DNA of 12,634 nucleotides from Deltaproteobacteria bacterium UBA6967. GTDB lineage: Bacteria; SAR324; NAC60-12. Below are positions 7,293 through 12,634 of the stretch, piece after piece. Made by a program: the position numbers and the translations under genes. The stretch lies in contig DJYX01000001.1 of the NCBI GenBank assembly GCA_002450295.1, positions 2,432 through 15,065 of the forward strand. The letters run 5' to 3'. The notes beneath the pieces were generated by a model that saw nothing but the letters and a program-made list of their open reading frames with translations, ran no database searches and was not told the DNA's origin. Position 1 is the stretch's first letter, and each line of letters begins with the position of its first letter.

Positions 7293-7436
7293 ATCGAGCA
7301 ACAATGTCATGGCGATGGAAGGAGGAATGACAAGGAGAGAATATCCAACCCAGCGCAGAACAGGCTGAGATAGCCGAGAGAACAGAAAGCCCAGGATCAT
7401 TGGTAGAATCACTAGCAGCAGAATGATTCGCAGCAT
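7284..7436 (-). CDS. Small two-helix membrane protein (50 residues)
   Basis: A short open frame starting two bases after the stop of the response regulator gene, ending inside the 3' end of the convergent thioredoxin-like gene. It encodes 50 residues: a hydrophobic helix (about 3-19, from RIILLLVILP), a short basic loop with SRLSQP and VLRW, and a second hydrophobic helix to the end (IAMTLLLDLI). This layout predicts a hairpin membrane protein. No Shine-Dalgarno sequence is seen, so translation would depend on reinitiation after the receiver gene. It fills what would otherwise be a 146-base gap. I do not recognise a family. The hydrophobic pattern and tight coupling favour a real gene, but a frame this short could still arise by chance. 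Confidence 0.55.
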   Translation of the reverse strand: MLRIILLLVILPMILGFLFSRLSQPVLRWVGYSLLVIPPSIAMTLLLDLI

Positions 7437-7438
7437 TT

Positions 7439-7825
7439 TTAGGAGAGAGATCGGGTCAGCAGAGATTGGATTTCCTGATCCAGTTGCTCTGCACGGAAGG
7501 GCTTGGTTAGGGTACTTTGGATTCCCATCGCCAGTGCCTGTGTCGCAAATTTTTCGGTAGGAACACCAGAGATCAGCAGAACAGGAATCTTAGCCAGGAC
7601 AGGATCCTGCTGCATTGATTGGAAGAGACCGATGCCGTCCATTTCTGGCATATGATAGTCAGTGATGACTAGATCGACAGGTTGGAATCGCAGTAAATTC
7701 AAGGCTTCCACGCCATCAGCAGCCATGCAGAGGTTTTGATAGCCAAGCTGTTGCAGCATTCTTTCAAGAATGGTTCGGATGAACTTGTAGTCATCCACTA
7801 GGAGGATAGAGGCATCGTAGTACAT
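7439..7825 (-). CDS. Stand-alone CheY-like response regulator receiver
   Basis: 128 residues from the ATG at 7825, a complete receiver domain and nothing else. The acidic pair is D11-D12 (ILLVDDYKF), the phosphoacceptor is D56 (VITDYHMPEMDG), the switch Ser is S86 (VLLISG) and the conserved Lys is K108 (TLTKPF). With no output domain, it must act through protein contacts, as CheY or Spo0F do. A GTG at 7861 would add 12 residues, but it lies inside a strong hairpin and the added residues fall outside the usual domain start, so the ATG is preferred; neither start has a clear ribosome binding site. It follows two antiporter genes and precedes a small membrane protein. No histidine kinase is in the window. 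A role in ion homeostasis is inferred from context only. Confidence 0.88.
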   Translation of the reverse strand: MYYDASILLVDDYKFIRTILERMLQQLGYQNLCMAADGVEALNLLRFQPVDLVITDYHMPEMDGIGLFQSMQQDPVLAKIPVLLISGVPTEKFATQALAMGIQSTLTKPFRAEQLDQEIQSLLTRSLS

Positions 7826-7840
7826 ACGGTGCTTAGAAGA

Positions 7841-7864
7841 CGGGTGCTGCCGGAGCAACACCCG
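7841..7864 (-). promoter_or_regulatory. Intercistronic hairpin with UNCG tetraloop
   Basis: In the reverse-strand transcript CGGGTGTTGC pairs with GCAGCACCCG across all ten positions (one G-U wobble), closing a TCCG loop on a C-G pair. C(UNCG)G loops are exceptionally stable in RNA. It starts nine bases after the stop of the second antiporter gene and ends 15 bases before the receiver ATG. The bases after it (TCTTCTAAG) are only weakly T-rich, so it is a poor intrinsic terminator; partial termination, or protection of the upstream mRNA from 3' decay, is more likely. Confidence 0.6.
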
Positions 7865-7873
7865 GTGGAGGGA

Positions 7874-9718
7874 TTAAACGAACTTGAAGATGGCCCCGAG
7901 ATCTTCTTGGATCTGGCGAGTAGCATCCCAATGGTCCTTGCCCTTTTGCAGGAAGGCCTCTTTGGTGCTCTTGCCCATCTCTTCCTCGAAGACTTTGCGG
8001 AAGCTCTTCGAAGCAAGGTAATCTGTCTGGATCACGTAGCGCACACCAGCTTCATAAAGTTCCAGTGCTTCGTCATGAGAGGAAGTGGTTGCAACGAATG
8101 GCGTGTCTGGAGCATGCTCAGCCAAGTAGGCTGCAATGCCCAACTCCATTTCCTGTCCTTCAACAAGACAGGAAACGACAACCTTCGCCTTTTCAAAAGC
8201 AAATTGCTTCCAGACATCTGGATCTTCCATGTCTGCGTAAAGTGGGACAATATTCGAATCCTCTTTTTTGCGGAAGAATTCTGTGATCTCCGGATCCAGG
8301 TCCATCAGTAAAACCTTCTCACCTTTCTCTGCGTAGTGTCCTGCGATTTCAGCAGCTAACTCATTGTAAGAAAGAACCACTACGTGATTCTCCAGTGCAA
8401 AATCTCCTTCCAGTTCATAGGTGGAGCTTCGCTTGTCAATGAAGCGCAATGAGCCACGCAGCATGTTGTAGAGAGTGCCCAGATAGAGGTGACTGATCGC
8501 TGCAAAGAACATTGAGAACAAGACAGTCAAGGTGACTAGGGCAAAAACATAGTCACTGAACAAGCCAGTTTCACGACAGATCAATGCGATGATCAATGAG
8601 AATTCTGAGCAGTGATTGATTGTACCACCCAGCAAAAACGCAGGACGTCCCTTAAGACGAGTGGCCCAACCTGTGATCAACATGGCAACTGGTTTGATAA
8701 CCAATACGATGACCGCAAGCACGACTGCCAAGCCGAAGGCACTACCCATTGCTCCAGATTCCAGTGTGACCATACGGAAACCCAAGGTAAGGAAGAAGAG
8801 AATCACCCCAAAGGTTTTCAGTGGATTGACCTTATCCTCAATTTCCAGCTTCTGTGGAATGATTCCGAGGAAGACACCAGCGAAGAACGCACCACCTTCT
8901 TGGGAGAAGCCCATAGTATCACACACAGCCGCTACCCCCATGCAGTAGCCCAGCGCGGTGACAAACATCAGTTCCGGTGACTCACTGAGGAATTTAAAAA
9001 CTTTCTCCAGAACGTAGCGAGATAGCGAAGATAAGACTGCCATCAGAACCAGCATCTTGATGAACGCCATCCCCATGCCTGTAATACCACCAGCATCACG
9101 CATCTGGCCTTCTAGCAGGACAATCGCAACAACAGCTACCAAGTCCTGCAATAGCATGATTCCACCGGCCAACTGACCGTGTAGCGATCCTTCTGAGCCA
9201 GAGTAGCTTAGGGCGCTCTGGGCCACCAGAGTTGATGAGAGGGAGAGGCAAATAGCAACGAAGAAGAGACCTTCAGTACCAATACCATCGATGATGCCAC
9301 CAGCTAATAATAGCATCACAACCATCACAACTACCAACTGGCCGATACCGTTGTAGAGTACCAGTTTGCTGCGGTTCGTGATCTCTCGCAGGTTGACGCT
9401 CATTCCGGCCATGAAGAGCAATAGGACGATGCCAATTTCAGCAAAGCCTTCAATCAGAGGACCATTGGCGATGGCCATCGCCGCTTCACTCCCAGCGACC
9501 AAACCGCCCACAGCACCAGCTACTACGAAAGCAAGTAGAATGGGCTGGTTGAAGCGAGTCAGGACCATCGAAATCAGCATTGCGCTACCAAGCAGCAAGC
9601 CGAGTGACATGATCAAGGCTCCACCGCCTGCCGCATAGGCAGGCGTGGCCATCACGAAGAGTGTGATGAATAGCACTCCCAAGGAAGTACGTAGTTTTTG
9701 ACAAAGATTCATAGTCAT
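7874..9718 (-). CDS. Kef-type (CPA2) cation:proton antiporter with TrkA-N domain, second copy
   Basis: 614 residues. An N-terminal signal-like segment ends in TPAYA (possible cleavage after residue 29), followed by a multi-helix antiporter domain to about residue 430. Features of the family include LQDLVAVVAIVLL (conserved Asp) and GAFFAGVFLG. The C-terminal cytoplasmic region from about 445 is a TrkA-N/RCK-like domain: HVVVLSYNELAAEIAGHY, then LLMDLDPE and YADMEDPDVW. The usual dinucleotide motif GxGxxG is replaced by S450, N452 and A455, so classical NAD(H) control as in KefC is doubtful. Such proteins exchange K+ or Na+ for H+ across the inner membrane. It lies 26 bases after a close paralogue of the same layout and is probably co-transcribed. 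The ATG at 9718 is followed by another at 9712; neither has a strong ribosome binding site. Confidence 0.88.
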   Translation of the reverse strand: MTMNLCQKLRTSLGVLFITLFVMATPAYAAGGGALIMSLGLLLGSAMLISMVLTRFNQPILLAFVVAGAVGGLVAGSEAAMAIANGPLIEGFAEIGIVLLLFMAGMSVNLREITNRSKLVLYNGIGQLVVVMVVMLLLAGGIIDGIGTEGLFFVAICLSLSSTLVAQSALSYSGSEGSLHGQLAGGIMLLQDLVAVVAIVLLEGQMRDAGGITGMGMAFIKMLVLMAVLSSLSRYVLEKVFKFLSESPELMFVTALGYCMGVAAVCDTMGFSQEGGAFFAGVFLGIIPQKLEIEDKVNPLKTFGVILFFLTLGFRMVTLESGAMGSAFGLAVVLAVIVLVIKPVAMLITGWATRLKGRPAFLLGGTINHCSEFSLIIALICRETGLFSDYVFALVTLTVLFSMFFAAISHLYLGTLYNMLRGSLRFIDKRSSTYELEGDFALENHVVVLSYNELAAEIAGHYAEKGEKVLLMDLDPEITEFFRKKEDSNIVPLYADMEDPDVWKQFAFEKAKVVVSCLVEGQEMELGIAAYLAEHAPDTPFVATTSSHDEALELYEAGVRYVIQTDYLASKSFRKVFEEEMGKSTKEAFLQKGKDHWDATRQIQEDLGAIFKFV

Positions 9719-9744
9719 TCTCTCTGCTAGAGGGGTAGAAGAAA

Positions 9745-11634
9745 TCAGACCAAACTGAAAATACTGCCCATGCCTTCTTGGATCTGCTTGGTTTGTTCAA
9801 AATGCTCTTTTCCAACTTCTCGGAAGGCATCTTTTGGATCCTTTTCCATTTCCTGAGCAAACAGATCCCGGAAGCTTTTAGAAGCCAGGTATTCAGTTTG
9901 GATAGCGTAACGTACACCTGCCTCATACAACTCGAGTGCTTCTTCGTGTGAGCTGGTCGCTGCCAGGAAGGGCACATGGTCGCTTTTCTCATGCAGGTAA
10001 TGGCAGATACCGATCTCAGCTTCTTGCCCCTCGTCCAGACAGGAAATGACAATGCGAGCTTTTTCGAAGGCGAAGTGCTCCCAAACATCGGGATCCTGCA
10101 TGTCTGCGTACTTGGCTACAATATTGGAGTTAGAGTGGTTCTTCTTGAAGTAGTCGGTAATGTCTGGATCAAGATCCAACAGTAGAACCTTCTGATTATT
10201 TTGACTGTAGAAGTCAGCAATCTCCATCGAGAGTTCATTGAAGGAGAGAATGACAACATGGTCTTCCATCTCCAATTCTTCATGTTCCTCCTCTTCTTCC
10301 ATGCTGCGCTTATCCATGAAGAGTAAGCGACTGCGGGCGGCTTGATACATTGGGTCCAGAAACTGATGCCCAAGTGAGGAGAGGAAGAAGGTCAGCAATA
10401 CAACCAGTGTGACAATGATGAACAACTCATCGTTGAAAATACCGAACTGCCGACAAAGTACAGCAAGCATCAAGGAGAATTCAGAACTTTGATTGATAAT
10501 AGCTCCAATCATGAAGGCTGCTCTTCCCTTCATCTTAGCCATGTAGCCCAAGAAGAGCATGAGTGGCACTGTCAAGATGACTAGGTACAGGGTCAATACA
10601 ACACCTGTGGAGAGTCCACCAACGATGGCTGCACCGTCAAGGAAAGGTAGGTCGAAGCCGAGGGCGATGAAGAAAAGGATTACTCCGAAAGCCTTTAGAG
10701 GTTCTACTTTGTCCTCAATCTCGTGCCGGTAGGGTAGTGCTGCCAGCGTGGCACCGGCGAAGAAGGCGCCGATTCCGGAGGAGAAGCTGACAACCTCACA
10801 AAGTCCGCCGACACCCATTCCGTAACCGAGGGCTCCAATGAAAAGTAGCTCAGAAGAGCGTGCCAAGTACTTGAACATTGCGTTGAGGACGTACTTGGTG
10901 AAGAAGTACAGAATGACAATTAGGATCGCCATCTTTAAGAAAATCATGGCAACTTCAAGGCCCAAGGAACCCCCACCTTCACGACTCGGATCTAGGCTCA
11001 GCAGAATTGCCAGGGCAACAACGGCAACAACATCTTGAAGCACCATCAAGCCCAGGGCGATCTGTCCGTGCAGGGTTTCCATCTGCCCAGTTTTCTTCAA
11101 CGTACCAATTACTAAAATGGTCGAAGAGAGAGTTAAACAGAGAGCAAAATAGATGAGAGTGGCAAACCAACCATCACCAAAGGTGTCCGCACCAATGCCA
11201 ATGTAAGCGACTCCAAGTCCCATACTGACAATCAGCAGAAGGGTAATCTGGCCCGCACCGTTGATTAGTACCAACTGCCAACGCTTGATCATGCCCTTGA
11301 TGTCAACCTCCATTCCGGCCATGAAGAGCAGCAGGATGATTCCAATATCGATGAAGGCACTCATCAGTTCCTTGGAGATCAATTCATCTCCAGCACCAAT
11401 GGACTTGGCGTAAAATCCGCCGATGGCACCTACGCCGATGAAGGCGAGTAGGCTTGACTGCTTGACATAGCTTAGCAGAATAGCGAGTACTGTTGCTCCC
11501 AAGAGCATCATTCCCAGAGGTACTACCAGGCTGCCCGGCCCGGAGCTTTCTCCACTGCCAGCAGCCCATGTGACTGCCGGTAGGGCAATCATCACAAGGG
11601 CGACTAGGGTCCGCGTGAATCCTCTTTCCAGCAT
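9745..11634 (-). CDS. Kef-type (CPA2) cation:proton antiporter with TrkA-N domain, first copy
   Basis: 629 residues from the ATG at 11634, which has CTGGAG six bases upstream and is followed at once by a signal peptide ending AVTWA. An in-frame extension to 11787 would put 51 non-signal-like residues in front and overlap kdsD, so it is rejected. The membrane domain carries LQDVVAVVALAILL and GIGAFFAGATLAALP. An acidic linker (445-458, mostly Glu) precedes the TrkA-N-like domain, where HVVILSFNELSMEIADFY again lacks GxGxxG (S464, N466, S469). The C-terminal tail ends QIQEGMGSIFSLV and closely parallels the second copy's QIQEDLGAIFKFV. Likely an inner-membrane monovalent cation/H+ exchanger. 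It is the first gene of the reverse operon and diverges from kdsD. Whether the two copies form a heterodimer or serve different ions is unknown. Confidence 0.9.
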   Translation of the reverse strand: MLERGFTRTLVALVMIALPAVTWAAGSGESSGPGSLVVPLGMMLLGATVLAILLSYVKQSSLLAFIGVGAIGGFYAKSIGAGDELISKELMSAFIDIGIILLLFMAGMEVDIKGMIKRWQLVLINGAGQITLLLIVSMGLGVAYIGIGADTFGDGWFATLIYFALCLTLSSTILVIGTLKKTGQMETLHGQIALGLMVLQDVVAVVALAILLSLDPSREGGGSLGLEVAMIFLKMAILIVILYFFTKYVLNAMFKYLARSSELLFIGALGYGMGVGGLCEVVSFSSGIGAFFAGATLAALPYRHEIEDKVEPLKAFGVILFFIALGFDLPFLDGAAIVGGLSTGVVLTLYLVILTVPLMLFLGYMAKMKGRAAFMIGAIINQSSEFSLMLAVLCRQFGIFNDELFIIVTLVVLLTFFLSSLGHQFLDPMYQAARSRLLFMDKRSMEEEEEHEELEMEDHVVILSFNELSMEIADFYSQNNQKVLLLDLDPDITDYFKKNHSNSNIVAKYADMQDPDVWEHFAFEKARIVISCLDEGQEAEIGICHYLHEKSDHVPFLAATSSHEEALELYEAGVRYAIQTEYLASKSFRDLFAQEMEKDPKDAFREVGKEHFEQTKQIQEGMGSIFSLV

Positions 11635-11762
11635 GCGAATCTCCAGCGAAAGGTTGATGGTTTGCAAAATTCTACAACGGGCCCCACTATACTGATAAGT
11701 TTCTGGTCCATTCAAGTTTTCTTGCAAATAAATCAATAATTTTTTCTGACAACATTCTGGTG
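11635..11762. promoter_or_regulatory. Divergent promoter region, antiporter operon / kdsD
   Basis: A 128-base AT-rich gap between two start codons pointing apart, and the only clearly divergent control region of the right half. For the reverse operon TTATCA (11698-11693) and TAGAAT (11674-11669) stand 18 bases apart, matching consensus at 4/6 and 5/6 and giving a leader of about 28 bases. For kdsD the best candidate is weaker: TTCAAG (11711-11716) and AATAAT (11735-11740) with an 18-base spacer. No clear operator palindrome was seen beyond a GGGCCC at 11680-11685. Confidence 0.4.
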
Positions 11763-12634
11763 ATGACAAACAATAAGATAGAAACATCCCAAAATATTCT
11801 CAATTCAGCACGCGGTTTTCTTAGAATTGAGCAGGATGGACTGAGAGCTCTGGAAGCCCAGTTGGATGAACATTTTGTTACAGCAGTGGAGTGGTTACTG
11901 GCCTGTCGAGGGAAGGTTGTCGTCACCGGTATGGGCAAAAGTGGCCATATCGGAAGGAAGTTATCGGCTACGCTATCGAGTACAGGAACGCCTTCTCTGT
12001 TCTTACACCCCGGGGAGGGAGTTCATGGAGATCTGGGGGTAGTTGCTCGTCAAGATGTGGTAATTCTGCTAAGCAACAGCGGCACGACCGAAGAGATGCT
12101 TCAGTTACTTCCCTCCTTGCGGTCGATTGGTTGTCAAACAGTTTCAATTACTCGTGATCCGAGTTCACCACTGGCAACGCAGGCGTCTTTGCATATCAGC
12201 TGTCAGGTACCGAAAGAGGCTTGTCCCTTGTCCCTGGCCCCAACTACCAGCACAACGGCGCTGCTCGCCCTAGGAGATGCCCTTGCACTATGCGTAATGG
12301 AGCGGAGGCGATTCACCCCAGAACAATTCGCGCTCTATCATCCACAGGGTGCGTTGGGTCGTCGTCTACTGACTCGAGTCGAGGACGTCATGCTTCCCGA
12401 GGATCGTCTACCTTTGGTGGCTCCAGATCTCTCCTTGCGCCAGGGAGTGGTTGAATTGGCTCACAAGCGTTTGGGGTTGTTGATCATTGTTGATGAAGAC
12501 CAAAACTTGCTGGGAGTCTTCAGCAACGGAGACCTCTCGCGATTGCTGGAAGATCCAACACATGATCCAAATGTAGATTGGCCTCGCCCTGTTGCTGACT
12601 GGATGCGCATAGATCCTCTGACAGTTGCCCATGA
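11763..12634 (+). CDS. kdsD: Arabinose-5-phosphate isomerase, KpsF/GutQ family (3' partial)
   Basis: Converts ribulose-5-phosphate to arabinose-5-phosphate, the first step of KDO synthesis for LPS. The window ends before the stop; 290 residues of an expected ~328 are present. A SIS domain holds VVVTGMGKSGHIGRK, HPGEGVHGDLG, LLSNSGTTEE and LYHPQGALGRR. Active-site residues fall at the same numbers as in E. coli KdsD, namely K59, H88, E111 and H193, which strongly supports the ATG at 11763. A first CBS domain begins near VEDVML and runs through LLIIVDEDQNLLGVFSNGDL; the second CBS starts at the window edge (DWMRIDP). The usual HPAEAxHGD reads HPGEGVHGD, two Ala-to-Gly changes beside the active site. 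The start has only a weak ribosome binding site. Catabolic GutQ-type function is possible, but the sequence fits biosynthetic KdsD. Confidence 0.92.
   Translation, partial: MTNNKIETSQNILNSARGFLRIEQDGLRALEAQLDEHFVTAVEWLLACRGKVVVTGMGKSGHIGRKLSATLSSTGTPSLFLHPGEGVHGDLGVVARQDVVILLSNSGTTEEMLQLLPSLRSIGCQTVSITRDPSSPLATQASLHISCQVPKEACPLSLAPTTSTTALLALGDALALCVMERRRFTPEQFALYHPQGALGRRLLTRVEDVMLPEDRLPLVAPDLSLRQGVVELAHKRLGLLIIVDEDQNLLGVFSNGDLSRLLEDPTHDPNVDWPRPVADWMRIDPLTVAH

Noticed and set aside
7841..7864. Hairpin as an intrinsic terminator
   Set aside because: The stem is strong, but the following TCTTCTAAG is not a U-tract; kept only as a regulatory/stability hairpin.
7829..8311. 160-residue forward frame antisense to the antiporter gene
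   Set aside because: It lies wholly opposite a confidently identified coding sequence, with no recognisable domain; a shadow of codon bias.
8612..8980. Overlapping forward frames inside the second antiporter gene
   Set aside because: Low-complexity hydrophilic products typical of antisense translation of membrane helices.
11662..11693. TTGCAA ... TATACT as a kdsD promoter
   Set aside because: The spacer is 20 bases, too long for a standard sigma-70 promoter.
11635..11787. N-terminal extension of the first antiporter
   Set aside because: The 51 extra residues are not signal-like, contain no family similarity and overlap kdsD; ATG 11634 has CTGGAG and leads directly into a signal peptide.

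Overview
The window holds twelve genes, about half in one forward run and half in reverse, packed so tightly that most junctions overlap or are separated by a few bases. Base composition looks close to 50% GC throughout. An arabinose-5-phosphate isomerase gene (kdsD, KDO/LPS synthesis), several signal peptides and a probably periplasmic thioredoxin-like protein point to a Gram-negative bacterium. The lineage cannot be fixed from this sequence. No rRNA, tRNA, CRISPR array, transposase or obvious mobile element is visible.

Forward block, 1-5965. A TPR-type helical repeat protein (5' end outside the window) is followed by cytidylate kinase (cmk), a two-domain sugar-1-phosphate nucleotidylyltransferase/left-handed beta-helix protein resembling GlmU, glucosamine-6-phosphate synthase (glmS), and a homocysteine S-methyltransferase-fold protein that has lost all three zinc cysteines. 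Two junctions are ATGA overlaps and the others are gaps of 1 and 11 bases, so this is almost certainly one operon. GlmS and the GlmU-like protein suggest amino-sugar nucleotide synthesis, but the GlmU-like protein has substitutions at both of its expected active sites.

Middle, 5962-7292. A TerB-like protein runs in reverse and shares its stop-codon bases with the end of the forward operon. Divergent from it are an intact small HNH nuclease-type protein and an overlapping membrane-anchored thioredoxin-like protein with a CVVC site but no cis-proline.

Reverse block, 7284-11634. Read from right to left, it has two tandem paralogous Kef/CPA2-type cation:proton antiporters with signal peptides and degenerate TrkA-N domains, then a strong UNCG-tetraloop hairpin, a stand-alone CheY-like receiver, and a 50-residue two-helix membrane protein. 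It looks like an ion-homeostasis operon with its own phosphorelay element, although no kinase is present. A 128-base divergent promoter region separates it from kdsD, which runs off the right edge.

The most notable themes are several recognisable folds that lack hallmark residues (zinc-less methyltransferase, GlmU-like protein without its His/Gly signatures, thioredoxin fold without cis-Pro, Rossmann domains without GxGxxG) and the paired antiporter-receiver-miniprotein operon.
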